From contig OZ253937.1 in NCBI GenBank assembly GCA_965267185.1, forward strand, positions 1,860,001 to 1,924,000: 64,000 nucleotides of DNA. Direction: 5' to 3'. Below are positions 16,316 through 27,539 of this stretch, one piece after another. The notes under the pieces are model-generated. The model did no database searches, was not told the DNA's origin, and worked only from the letters and a program-made list of their open reading frames with translations. This DNA comes from G965267185 sp965267185 (lineage in GTDB: Bacteria; Pseudomonadota; Alphaproteobacteria; UBA6615). The stretch's first letter is position 1. Every line of letters starts with the position of its first letter. Both the position numbers and the translations under genes were made by a program.

Positions 16316-16845
16316 TTTTTCTTACCTTCCTTACGCAGGATCTGTTCGCCGCGATAACGAATACCCTTGCCTTTGTAGGGCTCCGGCTTCCGAAACGCGC
16401 GAATTTCCGCCGCGACTTGGCCGACCGCCTGTTTATCGGCGCCGGAGACCTCGATCGTGGTCTGGTTTTCGCACTTGATCTCGATCCCCTCGGGAATCGG
16501 GAAATTGACGTCGTGGCTGTATCCCAGCTGCAGGTTCAGGGTTTTGCCTTGAACCGCAGCGCGGTAGCCAACGCCGGTAATCTCCAGCGTCTTCGAAAAA
16601 CCTTCGGAAACGCCGGTCACCAGGTTGGTGACAACCGCGCGCGATGTTCCCCACATCGCCCGGGCGCGTTTGCCATCATCACGCGGTTTAATCGAAATGA
16701 TACCGTCCTCGCGGCTCACCTCGACTTCGCGCGGCAGGGTCACCGAACGTTCACCCAGCTTGCCCTTTGCACGAACAACCTGGTCGACGATCTCGATATC
16801 GATCCCATCGGGGATGGTTACCGGGTTTTTGCCAACACGCGACAT
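16312..16845 (-). CDS. rplF: 50S ribosomal protein L6
   Basis: This 177-residue protein starts MSRVGKNPVTIPDGIDI and has the duplicated L6 fold with the late motif YKGKGIRYRGEQILRKEGKKK. L6 binds near the GTPase-associated region of 23S rRNA. It overlaps rplR at the stop/start and follows rpsH by 26 bp. Confidence 0.98.
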   Translation of the reverse strand: MSRVGKNPVTIPDGIDIEIVDQVVRAKGKLGERSVTLPREVEVSREDGIISIKPRDDGKRARAMWGTSRAVVTNLVTGVSEGFSKTLEITGVGYRAAVQGKTLNLQLGYSHDVNFPIPEGIEIKCENQTTIEVSGADKQAVGQVAAEIRAFRKPEPYKGKGIRYRGEQILRKEGKKK

Positions 16846-16871
16846 CGCTCTAAGCTCCTAATCGGCCGTCA

Positions 16872-17270
16872 TCAAAAGACGCGGCACAAAACCTCTCCGC
16901 CAACATTCTGTGTACGCGCTTCATGATCGGCGAGCACCCCTTTGGGGGTCGACAAGATGGATATTCCCAGGCCGTCATACACTTTGCCCAGATCACTAAT
17001 CTTCGAATAAACCCGTTGGCCCGGCCGCGAAACCCGTTGGATTTCGCGAATGACCGGCTCGCCCTCGTAATATTTGAGTTCGATCGTCAGTTCGGCGATG
17101 CCGTTGCGAATTTCAGCGCGGCTGTAACCGCGGATATAGCCTTCGCTCTCCAGAACGTCGAGAACGTTGGCGCGCAACTTGGACGCCGGGGAGATGATCG
17201 ACGACATTCCGGCACGTTGTCCGTTACGGATGCGCGTCAGCATATCTCCAAGAGGATCGCTCATTGCCAT
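16872..17270 (-). CDS. rpsH: 30S ribosomal protein S8
   Basis: I place the start at MAMSDPLGDMLTRIRNGQ (17270; 132 aa) after a GGGAGAG site. The longer frame to 17447 reads through the rpsN region and adds no S8-like sequence. The end RVYSKISDLGKVYDGLGISI, STPKGVLADHEAR and GGEVLCRVF is canonical. S8 binds the central domain of 16S rRNA and in E. coli represses the spc operon. Confidence 0.96.
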   Translation of the reverse strand: MAMSDPLGDMLTRIRNGQRAGMSSIISPASKLRANVLDVLESEGYIRGYSRAEIRNGIAELTIELKYYEGEPVIREIQRVSRPGQRVYSKISDLGKVYDGLGISILSTPKGVLADHEARTQNVGGEVLCRVF

Positions 17271-17283
17271 TGCGGTCTCTCCC

Positions 17284-17589
17284 TTACCAGCTCGATTTAA
17301 CCATTCCGGGGATACGCCCCGTCGACGCAAGATCGCGGACCGCGATTCGCGACATGCGGAATTTCCGGTAGACACCGCGCGGCCGGCCGGTAAGCTCGCA
17401 ACGATTGCGCACCCGCACCTTCGACGAGTTTCGCGGCAGCTTGGCAAGCTTCATGCGGGCGGCGAAGCGATCCTCGGGGCTGCGCGACTGATCGTCGGCA
17501 ATCGCCTTGAGCTCGCTACGCTTATTGGCATACCGCGCGGCCATCTTCCGCCGCTTCTTATTCCGCTCTATCGAACTTTTCTTCGCCAT
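17284..17589 (-). CDS. rpsN: 30S ribosomal protein S14
   Basis: The 101-residue protein has MAKKSSIERNKKRRKMAAR and the C-terminal RNRCELTGRPRGVYRKF with RDLASTGRIPGMVKSSW. It is the long, zinc-free S14 form typical of proteobacteria (only one of the zinc-ribbon cysteines remains). It lies between rplE and rpsH. Confidence 0.98.
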   Translation of the reverse strand: MAKKSSIERNKKRRKMAARYANKRSELKAIADDQSRSPEDRFAARMKLAKLPRNSSKVRVRNRCELTGRPRGVYRKFRMSRIAVRDLASTGRIPGMVKSSW

Positions 17590-17612
17590 ACGTCGTTGCC
17601 TCTTATCGGCGC

Positions 17613-18155
17613 TTAGTTGTTGATCGGCATTTCGAAGCCACGCAGCAATTCGCGCGCTTCATCGTCAGTGTTCGCCGTCGTGCAAATCACGACGTTCAAA
17701 CCCCGGATCTCGTCGATATCGTCATAGTTGATCTCCGGGAACACGATCTGCTCGCGAAGCCCGAGCGCATAGTTGCCCCGGCCGTCGAAGCTGTTCGCGC
17801 TGAGACCGCGGAAGTCCCGAACCCGGGGCAACGCGATCGTGATCAAACGGTCGAGAAACTCGTACATCCGCTCGCCGCGCAGCGTAACTTTGCAGCCAAT
17901 CGGCATACCTTCACGCAGCTTGAAGTTGGCGACAGACCGGCGGGCCCGGCACACCACCGGTTTCTGCCCGGCAATCAAGGTGAGCTCGTTGAGCGCGGAG
18001 TCCACTTTCTTCGAATCCTGCGCCCCCTCGCCAACTCCCATGTTGACCACGATCTTTTCCAACCGGGGCACCTGGTGATCGTTGCCGTAGCTGAACTGCT
18101 CTTTCAGCTTAGGCTTCACAACCGTATCGAAATGTTCCGTTAAACGCGTTGCCAT
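17613..18155 (-). CDS. rplE: 50S ribosomal protein L5
   Basis: The start MATRLTEHFDTVVKPKLKEQ at 18155 gives 180 residues; the frame extends to 18269 only by overlapping rplX in another frame. Core motifs are EKIVVNMGVGEGAQDSK, GQKPVVCRARRSVANFKLR and YALGLREQIVFPEINYD. L5 binds 5S rRNA and contacts the P-site tRNA T-loop. Confidence 0.97.
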   Translation of the reverse strand: MATRLTEHFDTVVKPKLKEQFSYGNDHQVPRLEKIVVNMGVGEGAQDSKKVDSALNELTLIAGQKPVVCRARRSVANFKLREGMPIGCKVTLRGERMYEFLDRLITIALPRVRDFRGLSANSFDGRGNYALGLREQIVFPEINYDDIDEIRGLNVVICTTANTDDEARELLRGFEMPINN

Positions 18156-18162
18156 CGTCTCT

Positions 18163-18504
18163 CTACCCGTCAATGACCTCGCCCGAGCGCATGGCCACGC
18201 GCACCTTGCTGCCATCCTCGAGGGTCTTGAAGCCAACCCGCGTCGGCTTGTCTGTTTTTGGATCCACAACGGCGATGTTCGACGCGTGGATCATCGCCTC
18301 GAACTCGTTGATCCCGCCGGGCGATGTCTGGGTCGGGCGCTGATGGCGCTTCACCATATTGACGCCTTGCACCAAAACCCGGTTGCGCGCGCGGTCGACG
18401 CGCAGCACTTCGCCGGTTTTGCCCTTATCGCGGCCGCTGATGACAACAACGTTGTCGCCCCGGCGGATCCGCATCTTCTTCTTTTCCGCTTTCTTGACGG
18501 ACAT
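18163..18504 (-). CDS. rplX: 50S ribosomal protein L24
   Basis: The 113-residue protein carries the KOW motif IRRGDNVVVISGRDKGKTGE and the L24 loop VNMVKRHQRPTQTSPGG. L24 is an assembly initiator for the 50S subunit. It abuts the rplN stop with no spacer. Confidence 0.97.
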   Translation of the reverse strand: MSVKKAEKKKMRIRRGDNVVVISGRDKGKTGEVLRVDRARNRVLVQGVNMVKRHQRPTQTSPGGINEFEAMIHASNIAVVDPKTDKPTRVGFKTLEDGSKVRVAMRSGEVIDG

Positions 18505-18873
18505 CTACAAAACCTCCGGCGCCAGCGAGACAATCTTCATGTAGCGCCGGGCGCGAAGCTCGCGCGTGACCGGGCCAAAGATACGCGTACCGATCGGCTC
18601 GCCCTGCTGATCGAGCAGCACAGCCGCATTGCGGTCGAACCGGATGGTGCTGCCGTCGTCGCGGTGAATATCGCTTTTCGTGCGAACGATGAGCGCGCGG
18701 TGGATTTCACCCTTTTTCACCCGGCCGCGCGGAATCGCCTCTTTGACGGAAACCACGATGACGTCGCCGACACCGGCGGTCATGTGCTTCGACCCGCCAA
18801 GCACCTTGATGCACTGCACCCGGCGGGCGCCGCTATTGTCGGCAACCGATAGGTTGGTTTGCATCTGAATCAT
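18505..18873 (-). CDS. rplN: 50S ribosomal protein L14
   Basis: The sequence MIQMQTNLSVADNSGARRVQ and the end IFGPVTRELRARRYMKIVSL, APEVL are canonical for the 122-residue L14, which forms an intersubunit bridge and binds the silencing factor RsfS. It sits between rpsQ and rplX. Confidence 0.98.
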   Translation of the reverse strand: MIQMQTNLSVADNSGARRVQCIKVLGGSKHMTAGVGDVIVVSVKEAIPRGRVKKGEIHRALIVRTKSDIHRDDGSTIRFDRNAAVLLDQQGEPIGTRIFGPVTRELRARRYMKIVSLAPEVL

Positions 18874-18900
18874 AACCCGTAGTCCTCTTACGTCGGCCGG

Positions 18901-19140
18901 CTAAGCGCCAACTTTTTCAATAACTTCAAAGCGCTTACGGCGCGAAATCGGCCGGCATTCGCGGATCCGCACCGTGTCGCCAACCGAAACTTTGTCGGTC
19001 TCATCGTGGGCGGCGTACTTCTTTGATTGCGTAATGATTTTCTTGTACAGCGGGTGCATCACCCGGCGATCGATGCGGACGACAACGGTCTTCTCCATCT
19101 TATCGCTGACTACCGTACCGGTAAGAACACGTCGCGGCAT
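18901..19140 (-). CDS. rpsQ: 30S ribosomal protein S17
   Basis: The 79-residue protein starts MPRRVLTGTVVSDKMEKTVV and contains YAAHDETDKVSVGDTVRIRE and CRPISRRKRFEVIE, the S17 OB-fold signature. It is a primary binder of the 16S 5' domain. It lies 20 bp after rpmC. Confidence 0.97.
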   Translation of the reverse strand: MPRRVLTGTVVSDKMEKTVVVRIDRRVMHPLYKKIITQSKKYAAHDETDKVSVGDTVRIRECRPISRRKRFEVIEKVGA

Positions 19141-19160
19141 TTCTTCCGAACTCCCGTTGA

Positions 19161-19355
19161 TTACTTAGCGCTGCTGCGCTCGCCGAGAACGGTTTTCGCC
19201 CGCGCGATATCGCGCCGCACTTGGCGTTGCCGAGCGGTGTTCTCGAGTTGTCCACTCGCCTTTTGAAAGCGCAGATTGAACGCTTCCTTCTTCAGGTCAC
19301 GTATCTGGTCGCGCAATTCGTCGTCGCTCTTCGAGCGCACTTCGTCAATCTTCAC
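19161..19355 (-). CDS. rpmC: 50S ribosomal protein L29
   Basis: I use the GTG at 19355 (MKIDEVRSKSDDELRDQIRD, 64 aa), preceded by AGGTGG, because it gives the standard L29 length and leaves a 7-bp spacer from rplP. The longer frame to 19442 only adds antisense-like sequence of rplP. The core KKEAFNLRFQKASGQLENTA is typical. L29 lies at the peptide tunnel exit, at the docking site for SRP and trigger factor. Confidence 0.94.
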   Translation of the reverse strand: MKIDEVRSKSDDELRDQIRDLKKEAFNLRFQKASGQLENTARQRQVRRDIARAKTVLGERSSAK

Positions 19356-19362
19356 GATCCAC

Positions 19363-19776
19363 CTATCCTGCCAACCGGCTGACGACGCGCGTTTGCACAG
19401 GCAGCTTCGCCGCAGCCAGACGAAACGCCTCTTCCGCCACATCCGGCGTCACACCGTCGAGCTCAAACATCATCCGGCCCGGCTTGATCCGCACCATCCA
19501 ATATTCGGGCGTACCCTTACCTTTACCCATCCGCACTTCCGCGGGCTTGGTGCTGACCGGCACATCAGGGAAGACGCGGATCCAAACGCGCCCGGCCCGC
19601 CGCATATGCCGGGTCATGGCACGCCGCGCCGCCTCGATTTGCCGCGCCGTCACCCGTCCCGGCGTCACAGCCTTCAAACCGTACGAGCCGAAGTTCAAGC
19701 TCGTGCCCGCCGATGCATTTCCATGCAGCCGGCCTTTGTGCTGTTTGCGGAATTTAGTTCGTTTAGGACTTAGCAT
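19363..19776 (-). CDS. rplP: 50S ribosomal protein L16
   Basis: The 137-residue protein starts MLSPKRTKFRKQHKGRLHG and has ARRAMTRHMRRAGRVWIRVF and EVRMGKGKGTPEYWMVRIKP. L16 organises the A-site tRNA region of the 50S. It follows rpsC by 19 bp. Confidence 0.98.
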   Translation of the reverse strand: MLSPKRTKFRKQHKGRLHGNASAGTSLNFGSYGLKAVTPGRVTARQIEAARRAMTRHMRRAGRVWIRVFPDVPVSTKPAEVRMGKGKGTPEYWMVRIKPGRMMFELDGVTPDVAEEAFRLAAAKLPVQTRVVSRLAG

Positions 19777-19795
19777 CGTTCAATTACCCAGCCGC

Positions 19796-20497
19796 TTATT
19801 GGCGCTGTGCACTGCCGCCGGCGGCTTGTTGTTGCTGATCGGCCCGACGGTCCTGCGCCATCGGGTCGTGTTCCATGATGTCGCCGCGATAGACCCATAC
19901 TTTGACGCCGCACGTGCCATAGGTCGTCATAGCGGTCGCGGTGCCGTACTGAACATCGGCGCGCAACGTGTGGAGCGGCACTTTGCCTTCGAGATACTGC
20001 TCGGTGCGGGCGATTTCTGCACCGCCAAGACGCCCGCCGCACATGACGCGAACACCCTCAGCGCCCAGGCGCATGGCGTTTTGCACCGACCGTTTCATCG
20101 CCCGGCGGAAACCGACGCGCCGCTCGAGCTGCTGTGCAATATTCTCCGCAACCAGGGCAGCATCGATCTCAGGCTTGCGAACTTCGACGATGTTCAAGCT
20201 CACCTCAGAGCCCGTCCGCTCCGCCAAGTCCGCCCGCAGTTTTTCGATGTCCGCACCCTTCTTGCCAATCACAACACCAGGCCGGGCGGTGTGAATGGTG
20301 ATGCGCGCTTTTTTCGCCGGACGCTCGATAATGACCCGGCTCACGCCGGCACCGGCGAGGCGCTTGTCGAGAAACTTGCGCAACTCGAGATCTTCCAGCA
20401 GCAATGCACCATAGGCGTCGCCGTCGGCGAACCAGCGGGAATCCCAGGTGCGATTGATGCCGAGCCGCAGCCCGATCGGATTTACTTTTTGGCCCAT
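19796..20497 (-). CDS. rpsC: 30S ribosomal protein S3
   Basis: This 233-residue protein has MGQKVNPIGLRLGINRTWDS, the KH domain segment PGVVIGKKGADIEKLRADL and the C-domain GRLGGAEIARTE and VKVWVYRGDI. The tail is glutamine-rich (RRADQQQQAAGG). S3 lines the mRNA entry with helicase function. Its ATG overlaps the rplV stop by one base (TAATG). Confidence 0.98.
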   Translation of the reverse strand: MGQKVNPIGLRLGINRTWDSRWFADGDAYGALLLEDLELRKFLDKRLAGAGVSRVIIERPAKKARITIHTARPGVVIGKKGADIEKLRADLAERTGSEVSLNIVEVRKPEIDAALVAENIAQQLERRVGFRRAMKRSVQNAMRLGAEGVRVMCGGRLGGAEIARTEQYLEGKVPLHTLRADVQYGTATAMTTYGTCGVKVWVYRGDIMEHDPMAQDRRADQQQQAAGGSAQRQ

Positions 20498-20877
20498 TAA
20501 GAGGCCTCCTCTTGCTCGCGTACGACCAGCGTGATGCTGCTGAACGGCTTTAAAATGCGCGCCATCCGGCCCCGCGCGCGTGGACGCCAGCGTTTCATGA
20601 CCATTCCCTTGCCGACCGTCGCTTCGGCAACAATCAGCCGGTCGACATCGAGCTGATGATTGTTTTCCGCGTTGGCGATTGCGCTTTCGAGCCCAGTTTT
20701 CACCGCCCGGGCAATACGGCGGCGCGAAAATTCAAGATCGTTCAGCGCCGTTTGCACGTCCTTGCCACGGATCGACTTGGCCACCAAGTTGAGTTTCTGC
20801 GGGCTTATCCGCAGCGAGCGCACGACTGCCCGTGCTTCGTTGTCGGCGGAACGCCGTGGTGCTGATTTCTTGCCCAT
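20497..20877 (-). CDS. rplV: 50S ribosomal protein L22
   Basis: The start MGKKSAPRRSADNEARAVVR at 20877 gives 126 residues. The end contains GMVMKRWRPRARGRMARILK and PFSSITLVVRE, the beta-hairpin that lines the peptide tunnel and the macrolide-linked loop. A longer frame to 20919 overlaps rpsS and is not supported. Confidence 0.96.
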   Translation of the reverse strand: MGKKSAPRRSADNEARAVVRSLRISPQKLNLVAKSIRGKDVQTALNDLEFSRRRIARAVKTGLESAIANAENNHQLDVDRLIVAEATVGKGMVMKRWRPRARGRMARILKPFSSITLVVREQEEAS

Positions 20878-20881
20878 GATC

Positions 20882-21160
20882 CTAAGCCCGCTTCGCCTTG
20901 CGGTCAGCCGCATGGCCATAATAGGTGCGGGTGGGCGAGAATTCGCCGAACTTGTGGCCCACCATGTTCTCCGTCACCAGCACCGGAATAAATTTCTGAC
21001 CGTTGTGCACCCCAAAGGTGAGACCCACAAACTGCGGTAAAATCGTCGACCGGCGCGACCATGTCTTGATCACATCGTTACGCCCCGAACCCCGCACAGC
21101 CTCTGCCTTTTTCAGCAGATAGCTGTCTACGAACGGTCCCTTCCAAATGGAACGTGTCAC
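20882..21160 (-). CDS. rpsS: 30S ribosomal protein S19
   Basis: The 92-residue protein has MTRSIWKGPFVDSYLLKKAE, SRRSTILPQFVGLTFGVHNG and ENMVGHKFGEFSPTRTYYGH, all canonical. S19 sits in the 30S head next to S13, the protein whose gene is frameshifted in this window. Confidence 0.98.
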   Translation of the reverse strand: MTRSIWKGPFVDSYLLKKAEAVRGSGRNDVIKTWSRRSTILPQFVGLTFGVHNGQKFIPVLVTENMVGHKFGEFSPTRTYYGHAADRKAKRA

Positions 21161-21172
21161 CCTCGGTCTCCT

Positions 21173-21997
21173 CTACTTCGCACGCCGGCGGAGGATCAGC
21201 CGGTCGGTCCGTTTGTTGGACCGGGTCCGCTTACCCTTCGTCGGTTTACCCCACGGTGTCACAGGATGACGGCCGCCGGACGTCCGTCCTTCACCGCCAC
21301 CATGGGGATGGTCGATCGGGTTCATGGCAACGCCTCGGACCGACGGCCGCTTGCCCAACCAGCGCTTGCGGCCTGCCTTACCGAGCTTGATGTTCGATTT
21401 GTCGGCGTTCGATACGGCGCCGATCGTCGCCATGCATTCGGCCCGCACCATGCGAACCTCGCCCGACGTGAGTTTCAACAGGGCATAGCCCTGGTCGCGG
21501 CCAACCAGCTGCACATAAGTGCCACCGGCGCGCGCTAACTTGCCGCCGCCCGACGCCTTCAACTCGACATTGTGCACAATCGTGCCAATCGGGATCGAAC
21601 GCAGCGGCATGGCGTTGCCGGGCTTGATATCGGCCCGCTCGCCCGAAACAACCGTGTCGCCGACACTCAGGCGCTGAGGTGCCAGGATATAGCTCTGCTC
21701 ACCATCGCTGTACTTAACGAGAGCGATAAACGCGCTGCGGTTGGGATCATACTCGATCCGCTCCACCGTTGCCGGCACGTCGAACTTGTTACGCTTGAAG
21801 TCGACTTTCCGGTACAGCCGCTTGTGCCCGCCACCGCGACGGCGCGCGGTAACGCGCCCGGCGTTATTGCGGCCACCCTTTTTCGACAACCCCTCGGTGA
21901 GCTGTTTAACCGGTCCGCCCTTCCACAAGGCGGAGCGGTCTACCAGAACCAGCCCCCGCTGACCGGGCGTATTCGGCTTATATTGTTTCAGTGCCAT
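21173..21997 (-). CDS. rplB: 50S ribosomal protein L2
   Basis: The 274-residue protein starts MALKQYKPNTPGQRGLVLVD and has the core GGGHKRLYRKVDFKRNKF and the conserved His-containing VRGVAMNPIDHPHGGGEGRT near the peptidyl-transferase centre. L2 is needed for subunit association and peptide bond formation. Confidence 0.98.
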   Translation of the reverse strand: MALKQYKPNTPGQRGLVLVDRSALWKGGPVKQLTEGLSKKGGRNNAGRVTARRRGGGHKRLYRKVDFKRNKFDVPATVERIEYDPNRSAFIALVKYSDGEQSYILAPQRLSVGDTVVSGERADIKPGNAMPLRSIPIGTIVHNVELKASGGGKLARAGGTYVQLVGRDQGYALLKLTSGEVRMVRAECMATIGAVSNADKSNIKLGKAGRKRWLGKRPSVRGVAMNPIDHPHGGGEGRTSGGRHPVTPWGKPTKGKRTRSNKRTDRLILRRRAK

Positions 21998-22008
21998 CGC
22001 TTAATTCC

Positions 22009-22338
22009 CTAAACGCCCGACGAAATGTCGATCGACTCGCCTTCCGCGAGGCGAACCAGTGCTTTTTTGTAGTCCGAAGTGCGCCCCAACCGGCCGCGCC
22101 ACCGCTTCTTCTTGCCGACCTGGCGCAGCGTGTTAACGCCATCGACCTTGACCCCAAAAAGGCCTTCCACCGCGGCGCGAATTTCCGGCTTGGTCGCGTT
22201 CATCGGCACGCGGAACACCACGTGATTGTGCTCCGAGATCAGCGTCGATTTTTCGGTGATAACCGGGAAGCGCACAATATCGTACATCCGCTCTTGGCTG
22301 ATGGTGATGCGCCCGCGCGGCTTACGTAACGTGCTCAT
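22009..22338 (-). CDS. rplW: 50S ribosomal protein L23
   Basis: The L23 core is clear: YDIVRFPVITEKSTLISEHN, FRVPMNATKPEIRAAVEGLF and GVKVDGVNTLRQVGKKKRW. At 109 residues it is slightly longer than average through its N-terminus; a start at the internal Met (MYDIVRFP) is possible, but the ATG at 22338 overlaps the rplD stop in the ATGA style seen at several places in this cluster. L23 docks trigger factor and SRP at the tunnel exit. Confidence 0.95.
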   Translation of the reverse strand: MSTLRKPRGRITISQERMYDIVRFPVITEKSTLISEHNHVVFRVPMNATKPEIRAAVEGLFGVKVDGVNTLRQVGKKKRWRGRLGRTSDYKKALVRLAEGESIDISSGV

Positions 22339-22955
22339 CGCAGACGCTCCTGTAGTTGCTCAACCGCTTCGCGGGTCAAGACCAGAGTATCGCGGCGCAA
22401 GATATCGAACACGTTCGTGCCCTTTTGCGGCAACACATCGATACCCGGAATGTTCCGCGCGGCCAGCATGAAGTTACGGTCGAGTTCCGCACCATCGACG
22501 ATCAGTGCCGATGTCAGCCCCAACTTATCGAGCTTGGCCGCCACCGGCTTGGTCTTGGGTTCACCCGTTTTTGCCTCATCGAGAACGATTAGCTTGCCGT
22601 CCGCCTGTTTGGCCGACAGCGCCGACTTCAGCGCCAACCGGCGCACCTTCTTCGGCACGTCGATATCGTGGCTGCGCGGTGTGGGACCAAACGTGGTCTG
22701 GCCTCCGCGCATCTGCGCCGCGCGGTTGCTGCCGCGCCGCGCCCGGCCGGTGCCTTTCTGCCGAAACGGCTTTGCACCAGTTCCCGAGATTTCACCGATT
22801 GTTTTGGTCTTATGAGTGCCCTGGCGGCGCTTGGCGAGCTGATAGTTCACCATGCGGCTCAACAGGTCGCGGCGGACGGGGGCGCCGAACACCGCGTCCT
22901 CGAGCTCAATCTCGCCTGCAGCCTTGTTGTCGAGGTTAATGACTTTGCACTTCAT
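22335..22955 (-). CDS. rplD: 50S ribosomal protein L4
   Basis: The 206-residue protein has YQLAKRRQGTHKTKTIGEIS, FRQKGTGRARRGSNRAAQMR and the C-domain NIPGIDVLPQKGTNVFDILR. L4 reaches into the peptide tunnel and in E. coli autoregulates the S10 operon. It starts three bases after the rplC stop. Confidence 0.98.
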   Translation of the reverse strand: MKCKVINLDNKAAGEIELEDAVFGAPVRRDLLSRMVNYQLAKRRQGTHKTKTIGEISGTGAKPFRQKGTGRARRGSNRAAQMRGGQTTFGPTPRSHDIDVPKKVRRLALKSALSAKQADGKLIVLDEAKTGEPKTKPVAAKLDKLGLTSALIVDGAELDRNFMLAARNIPGIDVLPQKGTNVFDILRRDTLVLTREAVEQLQERLR

Positions 22956-22958
22956 GAT

Positions 22959-23777
22959 CTATTCCTTCGCCGCGTCGTCGGCGCCGTCTTCATCGGCGGG
23001 CGCCGCAGCGTCCTCGTCTGGCGTTTCGGCGGCAGCTTCATCGGCAGGAGCCTCTTCGACCGCTTCTTCCGGAGCTTCCTCAGAAGCTGCTTCCGCATCT
23101 CCTTCGCCAACGATTGCGGCAGGGAACGGCGCATCATCGGGAGCGCTTTTCTTAACCGCGTCGCGCAACAAAACGTAGCTGCCGCGCGATCCGGGAACGG
23201 CGCCCTCGACGGCGATCAAACCGTCTTCGGAATCGGTCGACACGACCCGTAGGTTCTGAACGGTTACCCGCTCGTCGCCCATGTGGCCGGCCATTTTCTT
23301 GCCCTTGAACACTTTACCGGGGTCCTGGCATTGGCCCGTCGAGCCGTGACTACGGTGCGAGATCGACACACCGTGAGAGGCCAGCAAGCCCCTGAAATTG
23401 TGCCGCTTCATCGCCCCGGCAAAGCCCTTACCGATCGACGTTCCCGACACGTCGATATACTGGCCCGCCAAGAAATGGGCTGCGGAAAGCTCAGCACCCG
23501 GATCGAGCATGGCATCTTCGCTGACGCGAAATTCCGCCAGACGCCGCTTGGGCTCGACCTTCGCCTTGGCGAAATGGCCGCGCATGGCCTTACCCACCCG
23601 CTTCGGCTTGGCCGCACCGACGCCAAGCTGCACAGCCGTATAGCCGTCGCGCTCCTGGGTCCGTTGGGAAACGACCTGGCAGCCATCCACCTTGAGCAAG
23701 GTTACCGGCACGTGATTGCCCGTGTCGTCGAAGACCCGGGTCATGCCAAGCTTTTGAGCAATTAGTCCGGTACGCAT
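22959..23777 (-). CDS. rplC: 50S ribosomal protein L3 with acidic C-terminal tail
   Basis: Residues 1-212 are ordinary L3 (MRTGLIAQKLGMTRVFDDTG, HGVSISHRSHGSTGQCQDPG, GKKMAGHMGDERVTVQN). Beyond about residue 213 there is a 60-residue tail made almost only of Ala, Glu, Asp and Pro (for example PADEAAAETPDEDAAAPADE), so the total of 272 is far above the usual 205-220. L3 lies beside the peptidyl-transferase centre. The tail is not needed for the fold; the Gln150 site for PrmB methylation (GSTGQC) is present. Confidence 0.96.
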   Translation of the reverse strand: MRTGLIAQKLGMTRVFDDTGNHVPVTLLKVDGCQVVSQRTQERDGYTAVQLGVGAAKPKRVGKAMRGHFAKAKVEPKRRLAEFRVSEDAMLDPGAELSAAHFLAGQYIDVSGTSIGKGFAGAMKRHNFRGLLASHGVSISHRSHGSTGQCQDPGKVFKGKKMAGHMGDERVTVQNLRVVSTDSEDGLIAVEGAVPGSRGSYVLLRDAVKKSAPDDAPFPAAIVGEGDAEAASEEAPEEAVEEAPADEAAAETPDEDAAAPADEDGADDAAKE

Positions 23778-23786
23778 CGTCGTCTC

Positions 23787-24095
23787 TTACAGCTTGATCT
23801 CAACGTCGACACCGGCGGCCAGGTCTAGCTTCATGAGCGCGTCAACCGTTTGCGGCGTGGGGTCGATGATATCGAGCAACCGTTTGTGGGTGCGGATCTC
23901 GAATTGCTCACGCGACTTCTTATTCACATGCGGCGAACGCAGCACGGTAAACTTTTCAATACGCGTGGGCAGCGGAATAGGCCCGCGGACATCCGCCCCG
24001 GTACGCTTCGCGGTGCCGACGATTTCACTCGCCGACACGTCGAGAATCCGGTGATCGAACGCTTTCAATCTGATGCGGATATGTTGGCTGTCCAT
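23787..24095 (-). CDS. rpsJ: 30S ribosomal protein S10
   Basis: The 102-residue protein starts MDSQHIRIRLKAFDHRILD and contains RSPHVNKKSREQFEIRTHKR. S10 (NusE) is both a 30S head protein and a NusB partner in antitermination. It opens the S10 operon; a 12-bp hairpin (24115-24144) separates it from tuf, and no strong promoter was seen, so transcription may continue from the str operon. Confidence 0.98.
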   Translation of the reverse strand: MDSQHIRIRLKAFDHRILDVSASEIVGTAKRTGADVRGPIPLPTRIEKFTVLRSPHVNKKSREQFEIRTHKRLLDIIDPTPQTVDALMKLDLAAGVDVEIKL

Positions 24096-24114
24096 AATGG
24101 TATCCCGTAAGAGA

Positions 24115-24144
24115 ACCGGCGGCCTCTTGATTGAGACCGCCGGT
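24115..24144. repeat. 12-bp hairpin between tuf and rpsJ
   Basis: ACCGGCGGCCTC (24115-24126) and GAGACCGCCGGT (24133-24144) form a 12-bp stem with one G-T wobble and a six-base loop. It lies 10 bp after the tuf stop and is followed on the minus strand by TCTCTTACGG, not by a true T-tract; it could attenuate or mark an mRNA processing site at the str/S10 junction. Confidence 0.6.
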
Positions 24145-24153
24145 CAAAAGCCT

Positions 24154-25354
<1,201 letters not shown>

Positions 25355-25418
25355 TCCACTTCACTTGGCCGCTGCGTCACACGAGCCGCCCCTGTTTCTC
25401 CGGTCTCTCGACTTTGGC

Positions 25419-27500
<2,082 letters not shown>

Positions 27501-27539
27501 GTCGAAATACTCATCCTTGCGGGTGGTTGTGTGTTGCCC

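Noticed and set aside
17271..17447. N-terminal extension of rpsH (and likewise of rplE, rpmC, rplV, secE, rpmD)
   Set aside because: The extra residues overlap neighbouring genes and have no family match; internal starts with ribosome-binding sites give normal lengths.
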